Shown here: positions 1 to 8,735 of the stretch, in pieces
How positions within the stretch are numbered: position 1 is the stretch's first letter
Layout of the letters: every line of letters begins with the position of its first letter
Assembly: GCA_020634245.1 (NCBI GenBank)
Contig: JACKCC010000006.1
Coordinates: 620,001 to 684,000, forward strand
Direction of reading: 5' to 3'
Source of the DNA: Ardenticatenaceae bacterium
Lineage (GTDB): Bacteria; Chloroflexota; Anaerolineae; Promineifilales; Promineifilaceae
Length of the DNA: 64,000 nucleotides
Position numbers and translations under genes: made by a program
The notes under the pieces: generated by a model
The model's input: only the letters and a program-made list of their open reading frames with translations
Databases searched by the model: none
What the model was told of the DNA's origin: nothing

Positions 1-1
1 T

Positions 2-219
2 CTGGCCCGCGTCTTGAAACCGGGCGGTCGTCGTCCAGATAATCGAGCCAGTTGAACCGCTTTTCGTTCGACTGGTGGCTGGCCGAAAAACTGGCGCCAA
101 TGCGCAGTCATTTTTATTATCCCGACCAAATAGAAGAAATGCTGGCGGCGCTTGGGCTGCGCACTCGTGTGGCGGGTGACGGCCGTTTCGCCGCCAGGAT
201 TATTGCTGATAAAACGTGA
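2..219 (+). pseudogene. C-terminal end of a class I SAM-dependent methyltransferase, frame broken
   Basis: Cut by the left edge of the window. Bases 2-52 read LARVLKPGGRRPDNRAS and then meet a stop at 53-55; LARVLKPGGR is the segment after motif III in class I SAM-dependent methyltransferases. A different frame, open from 43, reads on through PMRSHFYYPDQIEEML and ends AARIIADKT at the TGA at 217-219, which resembles the last helix and strand of the same fold. The two pieces fit one protein with a single indel near 30-45. Whether this is a true frameshift or a sequence error at a contig edge cannot be decided here. The substrate is unknown. Confidence 0.5.
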
Positions 220-222
220 AAA

Positions 223-283
223 TCATGTGTCATAACGTCATGCGTCAATAATTTCATGGCGCATGACAAAATGACGTATGACC
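223..283. repeat. Intergenic spacer of repeated and inverted TCATGCGTCA words
   Basis: The gap before hypE carries CATGTGTCATAACGTCATGCG followed by GCGCATGAC and GACGTATGACC, i.e. variants of one roughly 9-base word repeated and then inverted, able to form a hairpin. The same word family recurs at 47505-47575, 50421-50478, 53929-53985 and 61601-61650. Confidence 0.6.
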
Positions 284-295
284 AAATAAAGAACC

Positions 296-1363
296 ATGAA
301 CAAATCTGAACCCGTCTATATCGAAAGCGCCATGTGTCCCCTGCCTATTCGGGATCGTGGTCACATCATTTTGGGCCACGGCAGCGGCGGCAAACTGTCC
401 GGCGACCTGATCGCTAACCTGTTTCTGCCGCCCTTTGACAATCCTGCCTTGCGCGCCGGTGACGATGCCGGTGTCGTCGAGGCCAATTACTGTACCCAGT
501 TGGCTGTCAGCACCGATTCCCATGTCGTCTGGCCCTTATTTTTCCCTGGCGGCGATATTGGCCGATTGGCCGTCTGCGGCACGGTCAACGACGTGGCCGT
601 CATGGGGGCCACGCCGCAGTTTTTGACCGCTGGATTTATCCTCGAAGAGGGGCTGGAAATCGGCTTGCTGGAAAAAATCGTCGAGTCGATGCAGGCAGCG
701 GCGGCTGAAGCCGGTGTGCAAATCGTGGCCGGTGACACCAAAGTCGTTGAGCGCGGCAAGGCCGATGGACTGTATATCAACACCGCTGGCGTGGGCTTGA
801 TGCTGCCGGGTACGCGCATCAGCGGCTCGCTGGCTCAGCCGGGCGACGTGGTCGTTCTTTCCGGCACGATTGGCGACCACGGCATTGCTGTCCTGGGCGC
901 GCGCGGCGAATTGGGTTTTGAAACCGACATCCAGAGCGATGTGGCACCGTTGAATCATATGATCGCCGCCATGCTGGACGTGAGCGACCGGATTCACGTG
1001 ATGCGTGACCCCACACGGGGTGGCGTGGCCAGTGCATTGAACGAGATTGCGCGTCAGTCTCAGGTGGGGATTGTGCTGCATGAGCAAAAGATTCCGGTGA
1101 AAACGGCCGTACGCGCCGCCTGTGAAATGTTAGGCTTTGACCCCCTCTATATCGCCAACGAGGGCAAACTGCTGGTCATCGTTCATCCCGAAGACGCCGA
1201 AGCGGTGCTGGATGTGATTCGGCAAGACCGTTACGGGGCTGAGGCCGCTATCATCGGTGAGGTTAAAGCTGAGCCAAACGGCCGTGTCCTCATGAAGACT
1301 GCCATCGGCAGCACCCGCATCGTCGATTTGCTCATGGGCGAAATGCTGCCCCGCATTTGTTGA
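296..1363 (+). CDS. hypE: Hydrogenase maturation protein HypE
   Basis: HypE dehydrates a carbamoyl group on its own C-terminal cysteine to a thiocyanate, the source of the CN ligands of the [NiFe]-hydrogenase iron. The 355 residues match the family length. The N-terminal half has the PurM-like ATP-binding pattern (HGSGGK near 27-32, AGDDAGV, GDTKVVERG near 145), and the chain ends in PRIC, so the essential terminal cysteine is present. The ATG at 296 is accepted because the conserved domain begins about 20 residues later. No other hyp gene is in view, but a hydrogenase and its protease lie 10 kb away on the other strand, so this HypE probably serves MvhA. The remaining hyp genes must lie outside the window. 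Confidence 0.96.
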   Translation: MNKSEPVYIESAMCPLPIRDRGHIILGHGSGGKLSGDLIANLFLPPFDNPALRAGDDAGVVEANYCTQLAVSTDSHVVWPLFFPGGDIGRLAVCGTVNDVAVMGATPQFLTAGFILEEGLEIGLLEKIVESMQAAAAEAGVQIVAGDTKVVERGKADGLYINTAGVGLMLPGTRISGSLAQPGDVVVLSGTIGDHGIAVLGARGELGFETDIQSDVAPLNHMIAAMLDVSDRIHVMRDPTRGGVASALNEIARQSQVGIVLHEQKIPVKTAVRAACEMLGFDPLYIANEGKLLVIVHPEDAEAVLDVIRQDRYGAEAAIIGEVKAEPNGRVLMKTAIGSTRIVDLLMGEMLPRIC

Positions 1364-1485
1364 TATTTCCATTTTGCTTGTCGGTGGCTGAGGTTTTGAT
1401 GAGCGCGAGGCTGGTCACGGCCGTTTCATTTGTGTAATCGCTGCATTGTGGGGAAAATGGCAGAAACAGCAGCAGGTGAAACGGG

Positions 1486-2886
1486 ATGGACGATTACGAT
1501 TTTGACGAATTTGAACAATCACAGCCGGAACCCGTGGAAAACGGCCGTTCCCGTTGGAAACCGGTTTTTTATTTAGGCTTGATTTTCGTACTGATCGTTG
1601 GCTTGTTATGGTCGGGTATCAGTGGTGTGGTTTGGTTAGTACAGCAGGCGCGGCAGGGTACGGCCGTAACCACCGAAAACCCGCCAGCCGCTACTAACCA
1701 ACCGCTTCCTACCTTTGACCCGGCCAATGCCGTCAACCGCATTGTCTACATTGACAGCGGCGGCCAGGTGGCCACCATCGCGCCGGATGGCAGCGAGCCG
1801 CGCCAACTCACCGATGATCCCGTTCGATACCAATTTCCGGCCTGGTCGCCCGATGGGGAATATATTGCTGCGTTGGGCGGGCGCACGCTGGTACGTTTGA
1901 CCGATACTGCTGAATCGGATTCAGTGGAATTATATAGCAGCCGCAGCCAGAATCCGTTTTATTTTTATTGGTCGCCCGACAGCCGTTCTGTCACCTTTTT
2001 GGCCAACCACCCATCAGGGATTGGCCTGCATCTGGCTGCCGGCGATGGCGAATCGGCCAGCCGTTTGCTGGCGACTGGCAGCCCGTTTTATTGGGATTGG
2101 CAGGCCGACTCGACACAAATCCTCATTCATGCCGGCTCTACCGGTGAAAACGCCCGGCTGGCGCTGCTGGATGTGGAAAGCGGCAGTGTGGGGCCAAACG
2201 TGGCCGCTCCCGGGTTTTTCCAGGTTCCCGACATTTCGTATGACGGCCGTTACTGGGCCTATGCCGAGCGGGATGGCAGTGGTAATAGCTGGCTGGTACT
2301 GGCTGATGGCCAGACTGGCGAGGTGCAGCGGCAGCGCCATGCCGGGCAGGTCGCTCTTGGCTGGAGTCCGGTGGCGGATCAGGTTGCGTTTATCAGCACA
2401 AGTACCAATCAAATGGATTTTACCGGCCCGCTGCGCCTGATGGATGCGGCAACCGGTGAGACGACTTTGCTTTCACGTGATCCGGTAGCGGCGTTTTTTT
2501 GGTCGCCGGACGGCCGTTACCTGGCCGTGATTTCGTTGGATCAGGGTTTGAAAGGGGACATTGTAGAGGGAAACGGCCGTCGCACTCTGGGCAAATCCAA
2601 TACGCAAACCCATCCTGACATCAGTCTGAACCTGTCTCTTATTGACGTAGTAACAGGCGAAAAACGGCGTCTGCTGTCGTTTCAGCCGAGCGTCATTTTT
2701 ATCACGCAGTTCCTGCCCTATTTTGACCAATACGCGCTCAGCCACCCCATCTGGTCACCCGACAGCTTAGCAATTGTGCTGCCCATGAGTAACGGCCGTA
2801 CTACCCAAATCACCGTCGTTCCCGTCAGCGGCGGCTCACCACACCCCATCGCCGAAGGCGACATGCCCTTTTGGAGCCAGCAATAA
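1486..2886 (+). CDS. Membrane-anchored TolB/WD40-like beta-propeller protein
   Basis: 466 residues. An acidic cytoplasmic N-terminus is followed by one transmembrane helix (about 28-50, FYLGLIFVLIVGLLW), a Pro/Thr-rich linker and repeated PD40-type blades, recognisable by the recurring AWSPDGEYIA, YWSPDSRSV, GWSPVADQVAF, FWSPDGRYLAV and IWSPDSLAI motifs. Propellers of this kind in TolB-like proteins are extracytoplasmic binding scaffolds; no catalytic signature is visible. The function here is unknown. The gene follows hypE by 120 bases in the same direction, but nothing links it to hydrogenase maturation. Five ACGGCCGT octamers or more fall inside it. Confidence 0.8.
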   Translation: MDDYDFDEFEQSQPEPVENGRSRWKPVFYLGLIFVLIVGLLWSGISGVVWLVQQARQGTAVTTENPPAATNQPLPTFDPANAVNRIVYIDSGGQVATIAPDGSEPRQLTDDPVRYQFPAWSPDGEYIAALGGRTLVRLTDTAESDSVELYSSRSQNPFYFYWSPDSRSVTFLANHPSGIGLHLAAGDGESASRLLATGSPFYWDWQADSTQILIHAGSTGENARLALLDVESGSVGPNVAAPGFFQVPDISYDGRYWAYAERDGSGNSWLVLADGQTGEVQRQRHAGQVALGWSPVADQVAFISTSTNQMDFTGPLRLMDAATGETTLLSRDPVAAFFWSPDGRYLAVISLDQGLKGDIVEGNGRRTLGKSNTQTHPDISLNLSLIDVVTGEKRRLLSFQPSVIFITQFLPYFDQYALSHPIWSPDSLAIVLPMSNGRTTQITVVPVSGGSPHPIAEGDMPFWSQQ

Positions 2887-3070
2887 GCCAATAAAGCTGA
2901 CGGCTGAAACGCTGACGCCTGATAGCTTGGGAAAAGTTAACTGATTAACACGCCGCATGTAGCATACCTCCCTGCAAAATTCAGGCCCTTTTAGTACACT
3001 GGTACTATCAAGTTCGCATTGCAGCCCAGTTGTAAAAGGATTAGCTGATACTTCAAAAGAGAGGTGTGAG

Positions 3071-3388
3071 ATGTTCCCGATTTACATGGCGTTTTGGTCA
3101 ATCATTATCATTTTGTTTCTTGGCTTAACCCGCATCCGCAATCTGGCACAAATCATCATCGCTTCCCTGATTACAGCCCTGGTGCTCCTGCTCAGTCAGG
3201 TTTTGTTCGCCGAATTTTCCGCTGCTGCTGGCCTTTATCCCGATTTGGCCGTGTCTAACCCCAATCAGTTTTTGTCTCAAGGGTTGATGGGCTGGCTGGC
3301 TTTACTGGTCTTGCCCTGCGGCTGGCTGGGACCAATCATTGGCCTGCATCTGGCAGAGCGTTGGCAGCCCCAACCAGAATCATATTAA
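3071..3388 (+). CDS. Small integral membrane protein of unknown function
   Basis: 105 residues with three hydrophobic stretches (about 5-20, 27-48, 70-93) and little else; not recognised. The ATG at 3071 follows AGAGAGGTG, a good Shine-Dalgarno sequence at suitable distance. A strong intrinsic terminator starts ten bases after the stop, so the gene is probably a transcription unit of its own with its promoter in the 184-base gap before it. No conserved polar or metal-binding motif can be seen. Confidence 0.6.
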   Translation: MFPIYMAFWSIIIILFLGLTRIRNLAQIIIASLITALVLLLSQVLFAEFSAAAGLYPDLAVSNPNQFLSQGLMGWLALLVLPCGWLGPIIGLHLAERWQPQPESY

Positions 3389-3398
3389 AAACAAGCGG

Positions 3399-3428
3399 CC
3401 CGATTTCCCAGCGAAATCGGGCTTTTTT
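3399..3428 (+). terminator. Intrinsic terminator
   Basis: Perfect 8-bp stem CCCGATTT/AAATCGGG around a 7-base loop, followed by C and six T. It closes the small membrane-protein gene ending at 3388. Confidence 0.85.
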
Positions 3429-3450
3429 CTTTTAGGCGAGCTGTACCTAT

Positions 3451-3523
3451 CGAGGGCTGAGCTTGTCGAAGCCAGGAATTTCCTTCGACAGGCTCAGGCG
3501 ACGATAGAACAACAGGCTCAGGC
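3451..3523. repeat. Dispersed inverted repeat, TTCGACAGGCTCAG family
   Basis: GGGCTGAGCTTGTCGAAG faces CCTTCGACAGGCTCAGGC, with a further AGGCTCAGGC copy downstream. Related elements occur at 46281-46330, 52577-52639 and, as a half copy inside a gene, 49657-49678. The TGA stop of panC (3518-3520) is supplied by this repeat. Confidence 0.7.
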
Positions 3524-4354
3524 AATAATCAAATTATCAATCAGCCGCGTTTTGCCAATAAACACTGCCATTGACAGTAATGCTTTGTCTTCAATTCGTT
3601 CCAGTTCGACCAGCGTTTCCGGATGAGCTGCGCTGACATAAGCCAGCCGGGCGAGTGGTTCGGCGATGATTAAATCGGTCATGATGCGGCGCAGCGTGTT
3701 TGCATCCCGTTCTCCCTCTTCGAAAGCAATCCTGGCCCACTGCAAGGCGCGGCTGAGGACAAGGGCGGCCTTTCGTTCATCGGGGTTGAGGTATTTGTTG
3801 CGGGAACTCATCGCCAGGCCGTCCGGTTCGCGCACGATGGGACAAACGATTAGCTCCAGATTGAAGTTGAGATCGCGTACCATCTGGCGCAGGACGACGG
3901 TTTGCTGGGCATCCTTCTGACCAAAGTAAGCCCGATCAGGCTGTACGATGTTGAACAGCTTGGCCACGACGGTGGCGACACCGGCAAAATGGGTAGGGCG
4001 GGCGGCCCCTTCCAGCGGTTTGGTCACATGGGAAAGCAGCACGGCCGTTTGGAAATCAGGCGGGTACATCATTTCGTCAGACGGCGTGAAGACGAGATCG
4101 ACGTTTTCGGCTTCAAGTAAGGCCAGGTCGCGCTCCAAATCGCGGGGGTAGCTGGCTAAATCTTCAGTGGGGGCAAATTGAGTAGGATTGACGTAGATGC
4201 TGACGGCAACACGGCCGTTTTCTTCTCGTGCCCGCCGTACCAATGATAAATGACCTTCGTGTAGATACCCCATTGTGGGGACAAAGCCCCAATTTTCATC
4301 CTTATCCTGTTTCCGTACAGCACGGACCTCTTCTATTTTTGCGGTTACGATCAT
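3518..4354 (-). CDS. panC: Pantothenate synthetase (pantoate--beta-alanine ligase)
   Basis: Condenses pantoate with beta-alanine using ATP, the last step of pantothenate synthesis, in the cytoplasm. The signatures of the nucleotidyltransferase fold are clear: PTMGYLHEGH near 27-36 (ATP site), IYVNPTQF, GAARPTHFAGVATVV, FGQKDAQQ and MSSRNKYL (KMSKS-like loop). Length 278 is normal. It is the third gene of a minus-strand set with panB and panE; the panE-panC gap holds a palindromic word-repeat spacer. The C-terminus ends in a dispersed repeat, so the last few residues are probably not conserved. No panD is in the window. Confidence 0.96.
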   Translation of the reverse strand: MIVTAKIEEVRAVRKQDKDENWGFVPTMGYLHEGHLSLVRRAREENGRVAVSIYVNPTQFAPTEDLASYPRDLERDLALLEAENVDLVFTPSDEMMYPPDFQTAVLLSHVTKPLEGAARPTHFAGVATVVAKLFNIVQPDRAYFGQKDAQQTVVLRQMVRDLNFNLELIVCPIVREPDGLAMSSRNKYLNPDERKAALVLSRALQWARIAFEEGERDANTLRRIMTDLIIAEPLARLAYVSAAHPETLVELERIEDKALLSMAVFIGKTRLIDNLIIA

Positions 4355-4369
4355 TTGAACTCCTGAATA

Positions 4370-4432
4370 TTGATGATTGAAGATTAAAGATTGAAGGCGA
4401 CAAGTAAATCTTCAATCTTCAATCTTTGATTA
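4370..4432. repeat. Word-repeat palindrome (GATTGAAGATT family) at the panE-panC junction
   Basis: GATGATTGAAGATTAAAGATT faces AATCTTCAATCTTCAATCTT, a tandem 7-base word repeated and then inverted. The repeat extends into panE and encodes its last residues (QRLKIEDLL.. FNL) and its stop. Confidence 0.65.
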
Positions 4433-5328
4433 TTTATCACGAATTGATGTAGTTTTTCATTGACGGGTGTGGGAATACCGGCATAACGGCCGTTTTCTAC
4501 CACCGCTCCGCAAATCGCCTCAATCTCGGTGGGGGCGCCACGTAAAATGTCTTGCAGCATCGAGGAATGGTTGGCGGCGGTAGCCTGGGCCACTTCCAGG
4601 GCGCGCTGTCCGGCATCGGGGTAAGGCAGGGTAACACCGAGAGCTTGGGCGACAACGGCCGTTTCCCGTGCCGCCGCCATCATCACATGTCTGGCAGGTT
4701 CGTTTTCGGCCAGGAAGCCGTTGGGCACGCCCAACAACGCCGTCAGTGGATTGATGCCGCAGTTGACGGCCAGTTTGCCCCAGACCAGGCCGTCTACGTT
4801 GTCCACCAGATGCGTTGTTAGCCCGGCTTGATTGAAGAGGCGGGCGACGGCCGTTAACCGCCCCGCCGTCGCTGGTGTGGAGGCCAGATAGGTCGGGCCG
4901 TGTCCGGCATGGCGCACGATTCCCGGTTTGATCATTGTCGCGCCTTGTGCGGTGGTGCCGAGGGCGGTGTGATGGGGTTTGAGTTCGGCCGTTAAGATTT
5001 CCAGGTTGCCCAGTCCGTTTTGCAGCGTTAGGGCCAGTCCGTTGGGGGCGAGAATTTGTTTTGCCAGGGCCGCCGCTTGTTCACTCTGATGGCTTTTGAC
5101 CAGGATGAGGGCTAAATCGACCGGTGGAACGGCCGTTGGATCGTTGGTGGCCTGGATAGTGTAGTGGTTGGAACGGCCGTCAACACCAATCAATGCCAAT
5201 CTATCGTGAGACAGCGCCGCAAGTTGCTCCGGCCAATGCCCCAACAGCGTTACGTTCGCCAGCGGCGATAAAAATGCGCCAAATAAGCAGCCCATCGCGC
5301 CTACGCCAATGATGACCACGTGCATCAT
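4384..5328 (-). CDS. panE: 2-dehydropantoate 2-reductase (ketopantoate reductase)
   Basis: Reduces ketopantoate to pantoate with NADPH, second step of the pathway. The N-terminal Rossmann motif is IGVGAMGCLFG (residues about 7-17). The family's other signatures are present: VKSHQ, TLQNGLGN, the KLAVNCGINPLTAL segment carrying the catalytic Lys, and the C-terminal TEIEAICGAVVENG. Length 314 is typical. Its start overlaps the end of panB by 4 bases (ATGA), indicating translational coupling. The final dozen residues are read from an intergenic-type repeat and are likely dispensable. Confidence 0.94.
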   Translation of the reverse strand: MMHVVIIGVGAMGCLFGAFLSPLANVTLLGHWPEQLAALSHDRLALIGVDGRSNHYTIQATNDPTAVPPVDLALILVKSHQSEQAAALAKQILAPNGLALTLQNGLGNLEILTAELKPHHTALGTTAQGATMIKPGIVRHAGHGPTYLASTPATAGRLTAVARLFNQAGLTTHLVDNVDGLVWGKLAVNCGINPLTALLGVPNGFLAENEPARHVMMAAARETAVVAQALGVTLPYPDAGQRALEVAQATAANHSSMLQDILRGAPTEIEAICGAVVENGRYAGIPTPVNEKLHQFVINNQRLKIEDLLVAFNL

Positions 5329-6176
5329 TCAGCAATCATCCTTCTAAACTCGGCTTCCTCTTCGACGGACATAGGATAAGTGTGCTCGACGGTAGGGAAA
5401 CGGCCGTTGATCACATCTTCCCGGAAAGCAACCAGCGCATCAAGCGCAGTTTGCCCCAGACGAGCGTACTGCTTGACAAACCGGGGCTGTAAACGGTCGA
5501 ACAGGCCCAACAAATCGTGGTAGACCAACACTTGTCCATCACAGCCAGCCCCTGCGCCAATGCCAAACGTGGGGATGGTTAATTTTTGACTGATGACAAT
5601 GGCTACCGGCTCCGGCACAGCTTCCAGGACGATGCTGTAGCAGCCGGCAGCTTCCAGGGCCAGCGCATCTTGCACCAGGTTGTGGGCGGAAACGGCCGTT
5701 TTCCCCTGCACCCGGTATCCGCCTAATTTCGACTGCGACTGCGGCGTCAGGCCAATGTGGCCCATCACCGGTATCCCGGCCCGGCTGACGGCCTCGACGG
5801 TGAGAGCCATTTCCCGCCCGCCCTCTAATTTCACCGAATCCATCCGGCCTTCTTTGAGCAGCAGGCCGGCATTGCGTACTGCTTCGGCCATGTCAGCCTG
5901 ATAGGAGAGGAAGGGCATATCGCCAACTGTAAAGGCGTACTGCGTCCCGCGGGCGACGGCACGGCAGTGATGGAGCATTTCGGCCATTGTTACCGGCACG
6001 GTGCTGTCGTAGCCTAAAACGACCATCCCCAGCGAATCACCGACCAGGATGACGTCGATTTCGGCATTGTCTACCAACTGCGCACCAGTGAAATCGTAGG
6101 CAGTCAGCATGGTGAGGGGCTGCTTGTTGTTTTTCTTGCGCTGCAAATCCAGAATGGTGACTTTTTTGCGACTCAT
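5325..6176 (-). CDS. panB: 3-methyl-2-oxobutanoate hydroxymethyltransferase
   Basis: First committed step of pantothenate synthesis: transfers a hydroxymethyl group from methylene-tetrahydrofolate to ketoisovalerate. The TIM-barrel motifs are intact: LTAYDF, VGDSLGMVVLGYDSTVPVT with the Mg-binding Asp, MGHIGLTPQS, EAVPEP and FGIGAG. 283 residues, family length. AAAAGGTG precedes the ATG at the usual distance. It is the first gene of panB-panE-panC; its upstream gap (6177-6257) again holds an inverted word pair around ACACAGATGAACACG. Confidence 0.96.
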   Translation of the reverse strand: MSRKKVTILDLQRKKNNKQPLTMLTAYDFTGAQLVDNAEIDVILVGDSLGMVVLGYDSTVPVTMAEMLHHCRAVARGTQYAFTVGDMPFLSYQADMAEAVRNAGLLLKEGRMDSVKLEGGREMALTVEAVSRAGIPVMGHIGLTPQSQSKLGGYRVQGKTAVSAHNLVQDALALEAAGCYSIVLEAVPEPVAIVISQKLTIPTFGIGAGAGCDGQVLVYHDLLGLFDRLQPRFVKQYARLGQTALDALVAFREDVINGRFPTVEHTYPMSVEEEAEFRRMIAE

Positions 6177-6257
6177 AATGCACCTTTTAGGACAGGATTA
6201 ACACAGATGAACACGAAATTTTTACTTGCGGACTAAATCTGTGTTTATGAGTGTCGA

Positions 6258-7196
6258 TCAGTGCCCAATCGATTTTTGTGATAGAAAAAATAGTTGGTCG
6301 GCGAGGGACTCGATGGTGGGGCTCAGGGCTAGTTTTTCGCGCCAGGCGGCGGGGATGGCTTGTTCGCCGTAAAATGCGCCAGCCAGTTGGCCATAAACGG
6401 CCGCTGTTGTGTCGGCGTCGTCACCCAGGTTGGCGGCCAGCAGGCAGCCGTCGCGGTAGTTGTCGCTGTGGTAAAAGGCCCACAACGCCGCTTCCAGCGA
6501 TTGGACAACGTAGCCGCTGCCTTTGATGGCCGGCGGCTGTTTATTCTTGAAAGAGCCGGCGGCGATGGCGTCGATTTCGGGAACCAGGGGGTTAGTTTGC
6601 CAATGATCAGCGAGTGGTGTGTAGCGGGTGGTGAGTAGGGTTTCTTTGTCTACACCATTGAGTGCACCCCAAATTAATCCGCCAGAGTAGCGGCAGGCGT
6701 CGATAGCGGCAGCTGCTCCATGTGTCGTACGCGAACTTTGGCCTGATTGTTCGATGGCTTGGGCGGGGGAACGGCCGTAATACAGCACCACCGGCGCTAA
6801 CCGCATAATCGATCCATTTCCCGCCGAATACGGGTCAGTCGAGCCAGCAAATGGGTTGCCGGTTTGTTCGTAACGATGAAGGGCGTCCCGGACTGTGTTG
6901 CCGATGTCAAAGCAACGGCCGTTGCTGCTCATGTAGCCCTCTTTGTACCAGCGCAAGTAGCGTTCCATCTGGTCGGCCGGGTCAAACGCCCGCTTTTCCA
7001 CCAGGCTGGCCGCCAGGCATAGCGCCATCGAGGTGTCGTCGGTCCACTGGCCGGGTTCCAATCGGAATGGGCCGCCGCCGACCATGTCGGCAATGGGCGC
7101 AAAGCTACCCGGCGGTTTGAATTCCAACGTTGTGCCTACGGCGTCGGCCGCCGCCAGACCCAGTAAACTGCCGCGATAACGTGATTGCATGTTCAT
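6258..7196 (-). CDS. ADP-ribosylglycohydrolase family protein
   Basis: Predicted metal-dependent hydrolase of the DraG/ARH family, which removes ADP-ribose from proteins or small ligands. Visible signatures are RGSLLGLAAADAVG at the N-terminus, WTDDTSMAL (first Mg site) and NLGDDADTTAAVYGQLAGA (second Mg site), in the usual order. An upstream in-frame start at 7232 exists, but the ATG at 7196 is preferred: the domain starts four residues later, and a TACAAT -10 box sits exactly 6 bases before it, which suggests a leaderless mRNA. The ARH target is not deducible and no partner ADP-ribosyltransferase is in view. Confidence 0.88.
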   Translation of the reverse strand: MNMQSRYRGSLLGLAAADAVGTTLEFKPPGSFAPIADMVGGGPFRLEPGQWTDDTSMALCLAASLVEKRAFDPADQMERYLRWYKEGYMSSNGRCFDIGNTVRDALHRYEQTGNPFAGSTDPYSAGNGSIMRLAPVVLYYGRSPAQAIEQSGQSSRTTHGAAAAIDACRYSGGLIWGALNGVDKETLLTTRYTPLADHWQTNPLVPEIDAIAAGSFKNKQPPAIKGSGYVVQSLEAALWAFYHSDNYRDGCLLAANLGDDADTTAAVYGQLAGAFYGEQAIPAAWREKLALSPTIESLADQLFFLSQKSIGH

Positions 7197-7202
7197 ACTG
7201 AC

Positions 7203-7232
7203 ATTGTAAAGCGACGGCCGTTTTATGACCAC
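7203..7232 (-). promoter_or_regulatory. Probable promoter giving a leaderless ADP-ribosylglycohydrolase mRNA
   Basis: On the minus strand, TACAAT ends 6 bases before the ATG at 7196, and a moderate -35 (TGGTCA) lies 17 bases upstream. Transcription would start at the start codon; no Shine-Dalgarno is visible. An ACGGCCGT octamer lies between the two boxes. Confidence 0.4.
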
Positions 7233-7416
7233 TTTCTCAGTGATTTATTAACCGGATTGGTTCATAATGATTGGTGGAAGTAGGAGTTTTTGCTGGGGAA
7301 AGCAGCGAATCTTGTGGACTGGTTTACGATTTTGATTTTGGCGCTTTTGCTGATTTATACGTTGATACCAGCGAATCGTGAAATTGTTGATGAAATAGAT
7401 GGTGAGGGAGTCCGTA

Positions 7417-7758
7417 TCATTCCCCCTCTCGGCGCGGATCCAAAACCTCGTCAATGTGCAGCCAAAGAACACGGGCGTAATGAAAAATAATTGGCGACAA
7501 AATCAGCAGGGTGGGCAGCAGCGCCAGCAGGTACCAGGTCACTGACGCATCATTGACGTACAAATAAATGGCAATGGGCACGAGAGCCGCTACCGCCATC
7601 ACGTAGCCAATAAATACCGACATCATAAAATAGCCGTCTTCCCGCTCAAATTTGATGTCGCAAACGGAGCAGGTTTCGTTCATTTTCATGAATGATGAGA
7701 ATATCTGACCGCGCAAGCAGTGGGGACAGCGTGAATTAAGTATCGCTTTCAGTCGCAA
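7417..7758 (-). CDS. DUF983-family zinc-ribbon membrane protein
   Basis: 113 residues. An N-terminal zinc ribbon (CPHCLRG at about 11-17 and CSVCDIKFEREDGYFM at 30-45) is followed by two transmembrane helices. CPxCxxG followed by CxxC and a GYFMMSVFI segment is the DUF983 pattern. Family members are of unknown function; some lie next to respiratory-chain genes, but that is not the case here. The C-terminus ends in a charged tail. It lies about 220 bases upstream of the ADP-ribosylglycohydrolase gene on the same strand; the gap (7233-7416) shows nothing convincing. Confidence 0.8.
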   Translation of the reverse strand: MRLKAILNSRCPHCLRGQIFSSFMKMNETCSVCDIKFEREDGYFMMSVFIGYVMAVAALVPIAIYLYVNDASVTWYLLALLPTLLILSPIIFHYARVLWLHIDEVLDPRREGE

Positions 7759-7879
7759 TTTCTATTTTCCTCCGGGATGATTGCCACAAAGATAGCAAGT
7801 GGTAGGCTTGCGAGCAACAAATTCAATCATCAATCTTTAATCGTTAATCATATTGCTGGAAATGGCGGAAACGGCCGTT

Positions 7880-7885
7880 TATAAT
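7880..7885 (+). promoter_or_regulatory. -10 box (TATAAT) just upstream of the SirB1-like gene
   Basis: A perfect TATAAT ends 9 bases before the ATG at 7895, so the transcript would have almost no leader. This decides against the upstream in-frame starts at 7853 (TTG) and 7862 (ATG). No clear -35 is seen. Confidence 0.4.
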
Positions 7886-7894
7886 GCAATCAAG

Positions 7895-8719
7895 ATGAAC
7901 GATCCCATAACCTGGACCTTCCACGACGAAATCCGCCAAACGCCGATTGATTTGCCCCGCGCCGCTTTGAAGCTGGCCCGCGAAGTGGCTTACCCCAAGT
8001 TGGATGTGGCCGGGTATTTGACCCGGTTGGATGAATTGGCGGTGGTGGCGGAAACGGCCGTTTCCCCTCACAACTCCATCCTCACCCAAACCGAAAAACT
8101 GGCCGATTTTCTATTTGAAGAGCAGCAGTTCCAGGGCAATCTGCCCTTCTACTTCGACCCGCGCAACAGCTTCCTCAACGACGTCTTGGATCGCCGTCTG
8201 GGAATTCCCATCACCCTGTCCATTTTATTCATCACCGTTGGCCGTAAACTGGGGCTGCCACTGCACGGCGTGGGCATGCCCGGCCATTTCATCACCGCCC
8301 TGCATTACGGCGGGCAGGATTACTATTTTGACCCTTACCACGAAGGCAAACGGCTGACGATTCAGGAATGCGCTAATGTGGTGTGCCAGACGACCGGCTT
8401 TGAATTTCGCACCGAGTGGCTGGCTGCCACAGAATCACGCGATATTTTGGTGCGGATGTTGAATAATTTGCGCAACGTCTACGTCCAGTATCAACAGTGG
8501 TCTCCGGCAGCGGCCGTTATCAAACTACTCAATCAGGCCGAACCGAATGAATTCCATCATTTACGTGATTTGGGATTTGTTCACTTCCAAGGGGGAAAAG
8601 TACGGCTGGCCGCCCATTATCTGGATGCCTATTTGAACACCCAACCTAATGCGCCGGACGCCGACAACATCCGCCATAACATCAGCCGGGCTGTTGATGC
8701 CTGGGTTCGCCAGAATTAA
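7895..8719 (+). CDS. SirB1-family transglutaminase-like/TPR protein
   Basis: The central region (FYFDPRNSFLNDVLDRRLG..PITLSILF..VGRKLGLPLHGVGMPGHFI) is the transglutaminase-like core of the SirB1 family, and the C-terminal third (VYVQYQQWSPAAAVIKLLNQ onward) looks like TPR helices. The usual Cys of the protease-like triad is not present in the N-terminal helix, so activity is doubtful; family members are largely uncharacterised. I choose the ATG at 7895 because a TATAAT box sits directly upstream of it and because the first 14 residues of the longer frame include a read-through octamer. About 274 residues. It stands alone on the plus strand. Confidence 0.75.
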   Translation: MNDPITWTFHDEIRQTPIDLPRAALKLAREVAYPKLDVAGYLTRLDELAVVAETAVSPHNSILTQTEKLADFLFEEQQFQGNLPFYFDPRNSFLNDVLDRRLGIPITLSILFITVGRKLGLPLHGVGMPGHFITALHYGGQDYYFDPYHEGKRLTIQECANVVCQTTGFEFRTEWLAATESRDILVRMLNNLRNVYVQYQQWSPAAAVIKLLNQAEPNEFHHLRDLGFVHFQGGKVRLAAHYLDAYLNTQPNAPDADNIRHNISRAVDAWVRQN

Positions 8720-8735
8720 AAGTTTTGCAGATTAA

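Noticed and set aside
7290..7490. 66-residue plus-strand ORF with one hydrophobic segment
   Set aside because: It starts at TTG with no ribosome binding site, overlaps the end of the DUF983 gene antisense, and its hydrophobic part comes from AT-rich spacer.
7895..8719. Active transglutaminase or protease
   Set aside because: I cannot find the catalytic Cys-His-Asp set in the expected places, only the SirB1-like outline.
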